A stretch of DNA of 8,961 bases from an uncultured bacterium (GCA_903958995.1 CAJBVG010000008.1:1-8961), one strand, 5' to 3'. Positions 1 to 7,636 are shown, numbered from the stretch's first letter. Program-made: numbers and translations. Notes: generated by a model not told the origin, from the letters alone.

Positions 1-224
1 ATGATGATGGGATAAATGATTTTTATACTGTAAAAGGGAGTACCTTGTGTAAGGTCAAGAAAATGATTGTATTTAATCGATGGGGTAAAAAACTATTTGA
101 AACAGATTCTATATTTCAATGGGACGGCAGAACAAATAATGAATATTGCCCTGTAGGTACTTACATAGTTTATTTAGAACTTGCAAATAAAAAACTAGTC
201 CGCACAGTATCTCTGTTGAAATAA
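1..224 (+). CDS. T9SS-exported protein, C-terminal sorting domain only (5' partial)
   Basis: This is the last 73 codons of a gene that begins before the window; the frame runs from base 3 and stops at TAA 222-224. The peptide begins DDGINDFY, the end of the SPNGDGxND motif that opens the gliding-motility-associated C-terminal (CHU_C, type B) domain. It continues with FNRWGKKLFE, a QWDGR block and PVGTYIVYLEL, and ends VSLLK. The same blocks (FDRWGK, TWDGK, PGAYIGYLE) end the next gene, so the two are neighbouring cargo proteins of the type IX secretion system. In this family the domain directs export across the outer membrane to the cell surface or medium. The function of the missing N-terminal part cannot be told. 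Confidence 0.85.
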   Translation, partial: DDGINDFYTVKGSTLCKVKKMIVFNRWGKKLFETDSIFQWDGRTNNEYCPVGTYIVYLELANKKLVRTVSLLK

Positions 225-317
225 ATACAATTAATATCGCCTGAATTAGAATTTACACTCGGATTACATATTATTCGAAATATAGAGGTAGATTAGTAGT
301 GTAAATGAGTGTTTTAA
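225..317 (+). other. Intergenic gap between two T9SS cargo genes; no recognised signals
   Basis: In these 93 bases I find no TAnnTTTG promoter box, no Shine-Dalgarno-like run at useful distance from the ATG at 318, and no stem followed by a T-run. The only dyad is a weak 5-bp one (ATATT/AATAT) around bases 269-284. The downstream gene may be co-transcribed with the upstream one, or may use a promoter I do not recognise. Confidence 0.4.
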
Positions 318-3188
318 ATGCATTACCGACAAAGAAATTTCTTCAGATTTTTAATATATAGAATTGCATTATTCATATTTATCAGCATTGCTATAAATCA
401 AAATGTGAAAGCCGACAATTGGCTTAAAGCATATGTAAACGGCGGTAAAGCAACTCGAAGCTCCGCTATGCTCCTTCTTCCAGGTGGCAATATGATCTTT
501 GCAGGAATCTCATCTAATGGGGAATCGAATTTAATGATCACCAGCGCAGATGGTGCTATTCTAAAAGAGCAAGAATTCACAAAAACCAAAATCATCAATA
601 AAATAATTTACACAACTGACAATAATATTTTCATTTGCGGCATAAGTGACTCTATGAATACTTATGGTACCAATATGTTTTGGATGAAACTAGACTTGAA
701 TTTGAATATCATATGGTCGCGACAATCTGAACGTTTATTCAATGACATCTGCGAATCTGGAATTCAATACTCTGATGGAACTTATTATATCGTCGGTTAT
801 GGCTCTAGAACTGGAGATAAGCTTTCTGATCGCGATGCACTAATTTATCATATTGCCGAAAATGGTGATTTGTTAGCCGCAAAAATCAGTTCTGCATTTG
901 GAGCAGATTACTTTAACAACATTAGAGAACTCCCTGATAATTCTTTAGTCATTATTGGTTCTAAAATATGGCAAGTGGAAATGGATGTGTTTATCACGAA
1001 ACTTAGTAAGGACTTAACTAACATCGTTACAAAAACATTGGGAGGACTAGATAGTGAGGGTGCTTATGATTTATTAATTGACAACGGCAATATCTATATG
1101 CTAGGCGGTACACATACATATGGCGCAGGCAGGTACGATGTATTGTTATGTAAGTTCGATATAAACCTAGCCATGCTTTCCACCAAAACTTACGGAACAC
1201 CTTCTAACGAAAGTGCATACTCTATTGTAAAAATGAATGGAGGAATAAGCATCGTGGCTAATTTTGATACAACCAATGTGGCAGACAGTGCTTACGTTCC
1301 GACCAGATTGTTAATTATAAATACTGATATGGATGGAAATTACCAATCATCTGTTCTCTTAAATAAAAACAGTAGCATAAACAGCTTAAGCTCTGCTGCT
1401 GTAAGTGGAGATAATGAATTGGTCATTAATTTTACTTCTAATTCTTTTTCAAAAGGAAATATTAATTCATTAGTAGTTATTAAAACCGATAGCCTAAAAT
1501 TATATTGTTGTGACTATTTCATACCGATAATAATAGAGCCTAAATCAATTACCCTTGACGGACGAAGTATTGCAGTATCCTATAATCCTGCTGGCAACTC
1601 AAATATATTAACATCAAGTGCTAGTCCAACTGGATTTAATGTTGCTAAAAAATGCAACTCCGTTAGGGATACATCATCTATTAATGCACTTGGTAATGCT
1701 ACCTATTGTCTAAGAGAAAATATTAAATTTTCTGCGAATAGTTCTATTGATCCTATAAGTTCGATGTGGATATTTGGAGATACCATTGCAATGATAGATA
1801 CCGCTAGAGACGAAATGAATTTTTCGTTTGATAGTGTTGGTATATTTAATGTTTATTATATCTCCTATTTTGAATGCAACTCTGACACGGATACCATAAG
1901 CATCGAAATAGTAAATAGTAAATCCTATTTAGTAGAATTAGTTAACTCTGGGAATTGCATTAATAAGCCATTAACATTTAATGTGAACTACAGTTCAAGT
2001 GCAATTGTCAAATACCATTGGGATTTCGGAATCAGTACAAGTGCAGATGACACTTCAAATTTAGAAGCACCTGACTTTACATTTACCAAGCCTGGTATCT
2101 ATGTAATCCGTTTATTATCTACCACACTTTGCGGATCGAAAACAGATAGCATAACAATAAACATAGCCGAAAAGATTCCTATTGAAATTGATTACTTGGC
2201 TTCCTCCTATTGCAAAAACAGTCCGGTTTCCTTTAGTGTGAATAGTCCAAGTGTACCGATTAGTACTTCTTGGAATTTTGGTGATCCTACATCTGCAAAC
2301 AATTCAACAACTGGTGAAAATGCAATGCATAGCTATGGAAAATCTGGGAGTTATATTTGTACTGTTATTTCCGACTTTGGCTGCAACTCCGATACAGATA
2401 CTGTTCATGTAAATATAATTGAATACTTCCCTACGTTAACAAACATAGTGTATACTGGTGTTTGTGCGAATGAGGATTTTTTATTCGACGTAAGTAATTC
2501 AATGAGCAGCCCAAGTTATACCTGGCAAGTAGATGAGCTAGCAGGAACAATAACTTTCCCGAGTAAAACATTCACTCATCAATTTACAAAACCCGGAACT
2601 TACACTGTTAGAGTTAGCATTGACAATAATAATTGTGAAAAAGGATTAGACACTTTACTAGTAAATGTTTCTGAGTTTACACCAGCAGAAATCGAAGTGA
2701 CGAATGATCCATGTTTGCAAAATTTGATTCTAAATACAAAAAATCCAAGTACAAACATATTATGGAAATTGAGCGATGGATTTACAAGTACAGAAAATAT
2801 TTTATTGCATTCATTCCCGAGTTCTGGCACTTACGATGTAACACTTTATACCAATCCGAATTCTACTTGTTCAGATTCTGTAACGATAAGTATTCCATTT
2901 ATAAAAGAAAATACAGCAGGTGGAATTTATATTCCTGAAGTATTTTCACCTAATGGAGATGGGAATAATGATTATTTCAGTATTGACAATACGACCAATA
3001 ACCCATGCCGTTTACTCTCCTTTAAAATATTTGACCGATGGGGTAAAATTATACATAGTGTTGGGCAGAATGAACCCTTTACATGGGACGGAAAGTTTAA
3101 AGGAACAACAGTAGCTCCAGGTGCATATATCGGCTACCTAGAAACCGATGCCGGTGTTAAGTCATTTATCATCCATATTGTATACTAG
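318..3188 (+). CDS. Large T9SS-exported surface protein: propeller-like repeats, five PKD-like modules, type B sorting domain
   Basis: A 956-residue secreted protein with no enzymatic motif that I recognise; an adhesin-like or structural surface role is inferred. Residues 1-32 form a signal peptide (basic start, core IALFIFISIAI, likely cleavage after VKA). Residues about 55-445 carry repeats of about 50 residues, each with a short hydrophobic strand ending near Gly (IFAGIS, IFICGIS, YYIVGYGS, IYMLGGTH) and then a strand such as DVFITKLS or DVLLCKFD, as in beta-propellers. Residues 464-851 hold five PKD/Ig-like modules with Trp at 484, 568, 652, 736 and 816 and a Cys pair in each. Residues 872-956 are the CHU_C sorting domain (IPEVFSPNGDGNNDYF, FDRWGK, TWDGK, PGAYIGYLE). 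The ATG at 318 is chosen because it directly precedes the signal peptide. The stop is only 24 bases before the uvrB ATG and no terminator lies between. Confidence 0.9.
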   Translation: MHYRQRNFFRFLIYRIALFIFISIAINQNVKADNWLKAYVNGGKATRSSAMLLLPGGNMIFAGISSNGESNLMITSADGAILKEQEFTKTKIINKIIYTTDNNIFICGISDSMNTYGTNMFWMKLDLNLNIIWSRQSERLFNDICESGIQYSDGTYYIVGYGSRTGDKLSDRDALIYHIAENGDLLAAKISSAFGADYFNNIRELPDNSLVIIGSKIWQVEMDVFITKLSKDLTNIVTKTLGGLDSEGAYDLLIDNGNIYMLGGTHTYGAGRYDVLLCKFDINLAMLSTKTYGTPSNESAYSIVKMNGGISIVANFDTTNVADSAYVPTRLLIINTDMDGNYQSSVLLNKNSSINSLSSAAVSGDNELVINFTSNSFSKGNINSLVVIKTDSLKLYCCDYFIPIIIEPKSITLDGRSIAVSYNPAGNSNILTSSASPTGFNVAKKCNSVRDTSSINALGNATYCLRENIKFSANSSIDPISSMWIFGDTIAMIDTARDEMNFSFDSVGIFNVYYISYFECNSDTDTISIEIVNSKSYLVELVNSGNCINKPLTFNVNYSSSAIVKYHWDFGISTSADDTSNLEAPDFTFTKPGIYVIRLLSTTLCGSKTDSITINIAEKIPIEIDYLASSYCKNSPVSFSVNSPSVPISTSWNFGDPTSANNSTTGENAMHSYGKSGSYICTVISDFGCNSDTDTVHVNIIEYFPTLTNIVYTGVCANEDFLFDVSNSMSSPSYTWQVDELAGTITFPSKTFTHQFTKPGTYTVRVSIDNNNCEKGLDTLLVNVSEFTPAEIEVTNDPCLQNLILNTKNPSTNILWKLSDGFTSTENILLHSFPSSGTYDVTLYTNPNSTCSDSVTISIPFIKENTAGGIYIPEVFSPNGDGNNDYFSIDNTTNNPCRLLSFKIFDRWGKIIHSVGQNEPFTWDGKFKGTTVAPGAYIGYLETDAGVKSFIIHIVY
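1707..2870 (+). repeat. Five tandem PKD/Ig-like protein modules, about 84-residue period
   Basis: Within the large exported protein, five modules share the pattern Cys - hydrophobic strand - WxFG-like turn - PGxY-like turn - Cys - Thr/Ile strand. The conserved Trp falls at residues 484, 568, 652, 736 and 816 (spacings 84, 84, 84, 80). The Cys pairs are 464/520, 547/605, 632/689, 716/773 and 799/851, which suggests one disulfide per module. Modules 1 and 3 share the identical string CNSDTDT, also close at DNA level. Module boundaries are approximate. PKD or PKD-like is a family call made from the pattern alone. Confidence 0.75.
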
Positions 3189-3209
3189 CTTTTAACTTTT
3201 CTATATTTG
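3178..3209 (+). promoter_or_regulatory. Putative Bacteroidota promoter of uvrB (TTG / TATATTTG)
   Basis: TATATTTG at 3202-3209 matches the Bacteroidota -7 consensus TAnnTTTG. A TTG at 3178-3180 lies 21 bases upstream, a long but tolerated spacing for the -33 element. The box ends three bases before the ATG at 3213, so transcription may start on or near the start codon. The -33 part overlaps the end of the preceding gene. Confidence 0.55.
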
Positions 3210-3212
3210 TTT

Positions 3213-5249
3213 ATGCAGTTTAAAATCACATCCGACTATGTTCCTACTGGCGATCAACCAGAAGCTATCCGACAATTAGTGGAAGGATTAGAGAAGAATG
3301 ATCGTTATCAAACATTATTAGGTGTTACTGGATCTGGGAAAACATTTAGCATTGCAAATGTTATTAAAGAAGTACAACGACCAACATTAATATTAAGTCA
3401 CAACAAAACTTTAGCAGCTCAACTATACGGAGAATTCAAACAATTCTTCCCTGAAAATTCTGTCAATTATTTTGTTTCCTATTACGATTATTATCAACCA
3501 GAAGCTTACCTCCCTACAACGAATACTTATATCGAAAAAGATTTGATGATTAATGAAGAGATTGAAAAACTTCGATTAAGAACATCATCAGCTTTGGTCT
3601 CAGGGCATAGAGATATCATTGTGGTTTCATCGGTATCCTGCATTTATGGTATGGGTAACCCAGATGACTTTACCGATAGTGTGGTGCGGTTACAAGTTGG
3701 ACAAGTTGTGAGCAGAAATGCGTTTCTATTTAGATTAGTTGAATTATTATACTCACGTACTACTGCAGAATTTAAACGAGGAACTTTCCGAGTAAAAGGA
3801 GAAACAGTAGATATCTATTTGGCATACGCCGATTACGCTTTACGCATTTCATTTTTTGGAGATGAGATTGAAGAGATTAGTACCATCGAGCCGAACTCCG
3901 GTAAGACATTAGAGAAAACAGATACTGCAGCCATATACCCTGCCAATTTATATGTAGTACCAAAAGACAGGATGCAAGGTGCCATTCGAAATATTCAGGA
4001 CGAATTAGTATTACGCAAAGAACAATTCGAGCACGAAAAAAGATTTTTAGAAGCGAAGCGAATAGATGAACGAGTGAATTATGATTTAGAAATGATTCGT
4101 GAATTAGGATATTGTTCCGGCATCGAAAATTATTCTCGTTTCTTTGATGGACGAAAAATGGGAGACCGTCCATTCTGTTTATTAGATTACTTCCCTGACG
4201 ATTTTTTAATGGTGATTGATGAGAGCCATGTTACCATTCCACAAATACGTGCCATGTATGGTGGCGACCGTTCTAGAAAAACATCGCTTGTAGAATATGG
4301 ATTCCGTTTACCATCTGCGATGGATAACAGGCCATTAAATTTTCAAGAATTTGAATCGCTTACCGGTCAAATTATTTACGTAAGTGCAACACCTGGCGAT
4401 TATGAATTACAACAATCGGAAGGTGTAGTGGTAGAACAAATTATTCGCCCTACTGGATTGTTAGATCCTATTATAGAAATTCGTCCGGCTGTAAACCAAG
4501 TAGATGATTTACTGGATCAAATAGATAAGACTATTAAAAATGGATTTCGTGTATTGGTGACAACATTAACCAAACGTATGGCTGAAGAGTTGAGTAAATA
4601 CTTGACGCGTTTAAATATAAAGTGTAGATATATTCACTCTGAAGTGAAAACGATGGAGCGTGTAGAGATTCTTCGAGATCTAAGATTGGGAACCTTTGAT
4701 GTATTAATTGGAATCAATCTATTACGTGAAGGATTAGATTTACCTGAAGTTTCCTTAGTGGCTATATTAGATGCGGATAAAGAAGGTTTCTTAAGATCAG
4801 AGCGAGCATTAATACAAACGATAGGTAGAGCCGCAAGAAATTCGGAAGGTAAAGTAATTATGTATGCCGACACGATAACACGATCGATGCAAGTAACCAT
4901 AGAGGAGACTAATCGCAGACGAGAAAAACAAATACTATACAATACGGAGCATGGCATTACTCCAACTACCGTAACAAAATCTAGAGCCGCTATTATTGAG
5001 CAGACTTCGATTATGGACTTTAAAGGAGGCGTACAGCAAGCTTATGTAGAGCGAGAAGATAATTACTTAGCTGCAGACCCGGTAGTGCCTTATATGAGCC
5101 AGACTGACTTGGAAAAAGCAATTGAGCGTGCGAAGAAGGATATGATGAAGGCGTCGAAGGACTTAGATTTCTTGTTGGCTGCGAAATTAAGGGACGAAAT
5201 GTTTGCATTGGAGAACTTTTATAATGAAAAGTTTACAAAGAAAAGTTAA
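3213..5249 (+). CDS. uvrB: UvrABC excision nuclease subunit B
   Basis: UvrB is the DNA-helicase-like damage-verification subunit of nucleotide excision repair. It is loaded by UvrA, pries the strands apart at the lesion and recruits UvrC for incision. From the ATG at 3213 the protein has 678 residues, normal for the family. Visible are the Walker A GVTGSGKT (37-44), the beta-hairpin region beginning YYDYYQPEAYLP (from 90) with its aromatic residues, motif II DESH (336-339), motif VI QTIGRAARN (535-543), and a C-terminal UVR motif (from about 632, DLEKAIERAKKDM) that contacts UvrC. A TTG at 3207 is in frame but lies inside the promoter box, and the conserved start MQFKITSDYVPTGDQPEAI fits the ATG. 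No uvrA or uvrC is in the window, as is common since the uvr genes are usually scattered. The sequence is complete with no missing motif. Confidence 0.97.
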   Translation: MQFKITSDYVPTGDQPEAIRQLVEGLEKNDRYQTLLGVTGSGKTFSIANVIKEVQRPTLILSHNKTLAAQLYGEFKQFFPENSVNYFVSYYDYYQPEAYLPTTNTYIEKDLMINEEIEKLRLRTSSALVSGHRDIIVVSSVSCIYGMGNPDDFTDSVVRLQVGQVVSRNAFLFRLVELLYSRTTAEFKRGTFRVKGETVDIYLAYADYALRISFFGDEIEEISTIEPNSGKTLEKTDTAAIYPANLYVVPKDRMQGAIRNIQDELVLRKEQFEHEKRFLEAKRIDERVNYDLEMIRELGYCSGIENYSRFFDGRKMGDRPFCLLDYFPDDFLMVIDESHVTIPQIRAMYGGDRSRKTSLVEYGFRLPSAMDNRPLNFQEFESLTGQIIYVSATPGDYELQQSEGVVVEQIIRPTGLLDPIIEIRPAVNQVDDLLDQIDKTIKNGFRVLVTTLTKRMAEELSKYLTRLNIKCRYIHSEVKTMERVEILRDLRLGTFDVLIGINLLREGLDLPEVSLVAILDADKEGFLRSERALIQTIGRAARNSEGKVIMYADTITRSMQVTIEETNRRREKQILYNTEHGITPTTVTKSRAAIIEQTSIMDFKGGVQQAYVEREDNYLAADPVVPYMSQTDLEKAIERAKKDMMKASKDLDFLLAAKLRDEMFALENFYNEKFTKKS

Positions 5250-5258
5250 ACAAGCTTC

Positions 5259-5285
5259 TTTGAAATCCGTTAATTAGTATATTTG
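5259..5285 (+). promoter_or_regulatory. Putative promoter of the DUF4834 gene-rdgB pair
   Basis: TATATTTG at 5278-5285 is a perfect TAnnTTTG box in the 52-base gap after uvrB. A TTTG at 5259-5262 lies 15 bases upstream; this is shorter than the usual 17-23, so the -33 assignment is weak. Transcription would begin around 5289, leaving a leader of about 13 bases before the ATG at 5302. Confidence 0.5.
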
Positions 5286-5301
5286 TACACACAATTTTGT
5301 T

Positions 5302-5562
5302 ATGATTAAATTCATTCTCATACTTATTTTAATAATCATGGTGCTTCGTTCACTATCTAGATTATTTATGCCATTTATGGTTTCGGAAATGCAGAAAAAA
5401 GCTCAACAAAGCATGAATGAGCATTACCGTCGTCAACAAGCTCAACAAAAGAAAGCAGAAGGTGAGATTCATGTTGATTTTGCTCCACCAAAACCTAAGA
5501 AAAGATTTAGTTTTACTAAAAGCAATGATGATTTTGTTGATTACGAAGAGATAAAAAAATAA
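5302..5562 (+). CDS. DUF4834 family small membrane-anchored protein
   Basis: An 86-residue protein of unknown function. Residues 2-16 are strongly hydrophobic (IKFILILILIIMVLR) and form one N-terminal membrane helix, possibly extending to about residue 27. A Gln/Lys/Arg-rich stretch follows (HYRRQQAQQKKAEGE), then a conserved tail with HVDFAPPKPKK and an acidic end, DDFVDYEEIKK. This arrangement (membrane anchor, Q-rich linker, VDxxPPK...K and DYVDYEEVK-like end) matches the Bacteroidota family DUF4834. The tail probably lies in the cytoplasm. Its stop is four bases before the rdgB start, and it has its own promoter box, so it is the first gene of a two-gene transcript. The family call is from memory of the pattern, with no partner or activity known. 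Confidence 0.8.
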   Translation: MIKFILILILIIMVLRSLSRLFMPFMVSEMQKKAQQSMNEHYRRQQAQQKKAEGEIHVDFAPPKPKKRFSFTKSNDDFVDYEEIKK

Positions 5563-5566
5563 TCCC

Positions 5567-6145
5567 TTGAAACAAAAACTAGTTGTTGCTTCCAACAATA
5601 AACACAAAATCGAAGAAATAAAATTCATTCTTGCCGATCGATTTGAATTGGTTAGCATGAATGATATTGGATATACAGAAGACATTGTTGAAGATGGTGA
5701 TTCGTTTATCGAAAATGCTTTAATCAAGGCGCGAACGATTCATCAAAAATACAACTGCAATTGTTTTGCAGACGATTCTGGGTTAATGATAGAGGCATTA
5801 AATGACGAACCTGGAGTTTACTCCGCACGATATGCAGGTGAGCCTACCAATCACGAAAACAATATTGACAAAGTGTTGCAAAAATTGCAAGGCATAAAAA
5901 ACCGAGCAGCAAAATTTGTAACTGTAATTGCCTTGATTTTAGAAGGGGAAGAATATCTTTTTGAGGGGGAGATTAAAGGTAGTATCCGCGAAAGCAGAAG
6001 TGGAACAAATGGATTTGGGTATGATCCTATATTCGAACCAGAATTTCATCACATTACTTTTGCCGAAATGAACGAGCAAGAAAAAAGTGCCATCAGTCAC
6101 CGAGCTAGAGCACTAGCCAAAATGGAGATGGCACTACCGAAATAA
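5567..6145 (+). CDS. rdgB: Non-canonical purine NTP pyrophosphatase (dITP/XTP, RdgB/HAM1 family)
   Basis: This cytosolic enzyme hydrolyses dITP, ITP and XTP to the monophosphate and pyrophosphate, keeping deaminated purines out of DNA and RNA. The 192 residues are full length. Family motifs are in order: SxNxxKxxE at residues 9-17 (S9, N11, K14, E17), the acidic DDSGL (69-73), PGVYSARYAG (82-91), GFGYDPIF (149-156) and the substrate-binding SHR (177-179). The start must be the TTG at 5567: an in-frame stop lies at 5552-5554, no ATG falls between, and the first internal Met (about residue 31) would remove the nucleotide-binding motif. Only four bases separate it from the DUF4834 stop, so translational coupling is likely. 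It converges on the SIMPL gene, with seven bases between stop codons. Confidence 0.96.
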   Translation: MKQKLVVASNNKHKIEEIKFILADRFELVSMNDIGYTEDIVEDGDSFIENALIKARTIHQKYNCNCFADDSGLMIEALNDEPGVYSARYAGEPTNHENNIDKVLQKLQGIKNRAAKFVTVIALILEGEEYLFEGEIKGSIRESRSGTNGFGYDPIFEPEFHHITFAEMNEQEKSAISHRARALAKMEMALPK

Positions 6146-6165
6146 AAACACCCTATTTTATTTCG
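6138..6165. terminator. Possible bidirectional terminator between convergent genes
   Basis: A perfect 10-bp inverted repeat, CGAAATAAAA / TTTTATTTCG, with an 8-base loop spans both stop codons of the convergent rdgB and SIMPL genes. Symmetry and place suit a shared terminator, and the T-rich 3' arm could serve as the U-run in either direction. The stem is almost all A/T, however, and would be weak, so this is tentative. Confidence 0.3.
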
Positions 6166-6869
6166 AATGTCACTTTTACTTGATATTCAACTTTAATGCT
6201 TTTTGTTCTGCTTTGATTTGAGTCTACGCTTCTAGTACCAGTACCATTTACAACTTGAGATTTACTGCCTTTACCTGTAAAGTCTGGATAAGTAATAGAA
6301 CGGTCAATTTCTTGAATATCTAAAACTCGTCCACATTCTTCACCATAAGTTTTCAATAAAACAATTGCTTTATCTTTTGCTTTTTCAAATGCTTTGAACT
6401 GTAATTCACGAACGGTTGAATCAATATCATTGTTGTCCATCTCGTCAATATTAAACGATTCTAAAGCACGAGGGTCAACACCATCAAGAAACATATCAAT
6501 ACAATTTACGCTTGATAATTTCAAAAGATATAATCTTCTGTGTTCAAACTGCCCTTCTTCATTATTCGGACCATTATAAGTAATGTAACCATAGATATTG
6601 CCTACTGAAAAATCTGAAACATCACAACCAATAGTTTTAATAATCTTCTTAATGTTTGCTTCACTTTCCTTTATAGAGATAATCTTATTGTCATCAGTAT
6701 ATTCTTTAATGACAAAACTGGTATAGATTTCATTCGGTGCTAAGTTAGTGGTGGCATAACCAAAGACTTCCATTTTACGAATAGGGTAGTCTGATTTTAG
6801 TGTATTATCTTGTGCATTTACGTAAAATGCACTTAATAATATTATGATTATTGTGAGTGAGCGTTTCAT
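6153..6869 (-). CDS. Exported SIMPL-domain (DUF541) protein, copy 1
   Basis: A 238-residue protein of the SIMPL/DUF541 family, named after a mammalian kinase-associated protein; the bacterial members are mostly periplasmic or envelope proteins without a settled activity. Residues 1-19 form a signal peptide (MKRS, hydrophobic core, cleavage after VNA). The domain starts at about residue 33 with MEVFGYATTNLAPNEIYTSF, the usual opening strand, followed by NIYGYITY, ALESFNIDE and GEECGRVLDI, and ends with YQVKVTFEIK. The neighbouring minus-strand gene is a paralog matching it along the whole length. It has its own promoter box 22 bases upstream of the start, and converges on rdgB. A region rich in Ser/Gly/Thr at about residues 199-222 is a loop not well matched in the paralog. 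The family call is firm; the role is unknown. Confidence 0.85.
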   Translation of the reverse strand: MKRSLTIIIILLSAFYVNAQDNTLKSDYPIRKMEVFGYATTNLAPNEIYTSFVIKEYTDDNKIISIKESEANIKKIIKTIGCDVSDFSVGNIYGYITYNGPNNEEGQFEHRRLYLLKLSSVNCIDMFLDGVDPRALESFNIDEMDNNDIDSTVRELQFKAFEKAKDKAIVLLKTYGEECGRVLDIQEIDRSITYPDFTGKGSKSQVVNGTGTRSVDSNQSRTKSIKVEYQVKVTFEIK

Positions 6870-6891
6870 AATATTGGGCTTTTTAGATATT

Positions 6892-6917
6892 CAAATATAG
6901 TTTAGGTTTGCTTACAA
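6892..6917 (-). promoter_or_regulatory. Putative promoter of SIMPL copy 1
   Basis: On the minus strand TATATTTG (6899 to 6892) is a perfect TAnnTTTG box, with a TTG (6917 to 6915) 15 bases upstream. Transcription would start near 6888, giving a leader of about 19 bases. The short -33/-7 spacing resembles that before the DUF4834 gene. The box means copy 1 can be expressed apart from copy 2. Confidence 0.5.
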
Positions 6918-6941
6918 TTCTATGACATAAGTCATCTGTCA

Positions 6942-7631
6942 TTATTTTATCTCGAACACCACACGAACTTGGTAAGAGAGTTTTATTTTCTGTGAACCAA
7001 TTCCAGAAGTCTCAGAATCGGCACTTTTATAATTAGAAATGGATTGAACTCCCACTTTATCATTATAATTTGAAGAAATCTCTTCAATTTTTACAACTCT
7101 ACCACATTTTTCGCCAAAACCAGATAGAACATCAAATGCTTTTTGCTTCGCAGAACTTACTGCTAGCTTCCTTACACTTTTATAATGCACGGAAAGATCT
7201 GAATGCGTTACTTCATCAATATTGACAGATTCTAAGGCATACTTATCAATTTCTGCTATAAATGAGTTCACAACAGATAGATCACTTACTTTTAATCCAT
7301 ACGTTTTTCTAGACTGATAATGCCCTGCTTTGTTGTTATCCTCATAGGTCATGTACCCATAAATGTTTTGTACGGTAAAATCTTTAGGGTTGATGTGATA
7401 TTTATCTAGCAATTGTTTGATAGAAGCTTCTGTTTTGTCAACATGTATTTCTTTGCCAGAAAGTTCATAGTCTTTAATAGTAAAACTGATGTGCACTTGA
7501 TCCGGTTCTATTTCAGAACTAGCAGAACCGACTACTTCAATTGTTCTTTGATTGTTCTTTTCTGATTGGAATTGAGCGATAGAATTAAAACCTGAAAAAA
7601 TAATAATTCCGAATAAGAGTATACGTTTCAT
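6942..7631 (-). CDS. Exported SIMPL-domain (DUF541) protein, copy 2
   Basis: A 229-residue paralog of the preceding entry, 72 bases upstream of it in transcription order. It begins with a signal peptide (MKRILLFGIIIFSGFNSIA, cleavage before Gln20), then IEVVGSASSEIEPDQVHISF, NIYGYMTY, ALESVNIDE, GEKCGRVVKI and a final YQVRVVFEIK. Copy 1 has a counterpart for each of these blocks, so the pair arose by tandem duplication followed by considerable divergence. Both keep a single Cys in the GExCGRV motif; copy 1 has two further Cys residues (in TIGCDV and VNCID) that copy 2 lacks. The product is expected in the periplasm or envelope; function is unknown. It lies 65 bases downstream of lspA and has a good promoter of its own with an overlapping dyad. 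Confidence 0.85.
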   Translation of the reverse strand: MKRILLFGIIIFSGFNSIAQFQSEKNNQRTIEVVGSASSEIEPDQVHISFTIKDYELSGKEIHVDKTEASIKQLLDKYHINPKDFTVQNIYGYMTYEDNNKAGHYQSRKTYGLKVSDLSVVNSFIAEIDKYALESVNIDEVTHSDLSVHYKSVRKLAVSSAKQKAFDVLSGFGEKCGRVVKIEEISSNYNDKVGVQSISNYKSADSETSGIGSQKIKLSYQVRVVFEIK

Positions 7632-7636
7632 TTACA

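Noticed and set aside
305..361. ATG at 305 opening an 18-codon frame that overlaps the start of the large exported protein
   Set aside because: It has no ribosome site or recognisable peptide, and its frame is closed soon after; the ATG at 318 leads directly into a good signal peptide.
3207..3212. TTG start two codons upstream of the uvrB ATG
   Set aside because: It lies inside the TATATTTG promoter box, and the conserved UvrB N-terminus starts at the ATG.
3877..4957. Minus-strand open frames inside uvrB, and similar small frames inside the other long genes
   Set aside because: They are shadows of well-supported genes, with no family motifs, start context or promoter of their own.
5236..5262. 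Inverted repeat CAAAGAA/TTCTTTG after uvrB as a terminator
   Set aside because: It has a 7-bp A/T-rich stem with a 13-base loop and no T-run after it; the right arm also contains the putative -33 element of the next gene.
6922..6935. ATGAC/GTCAT hairpin between the two SIMPL genes as a terminator
   Set aside because: The stem is only 5 bp and no T-run follows on the minus strand.
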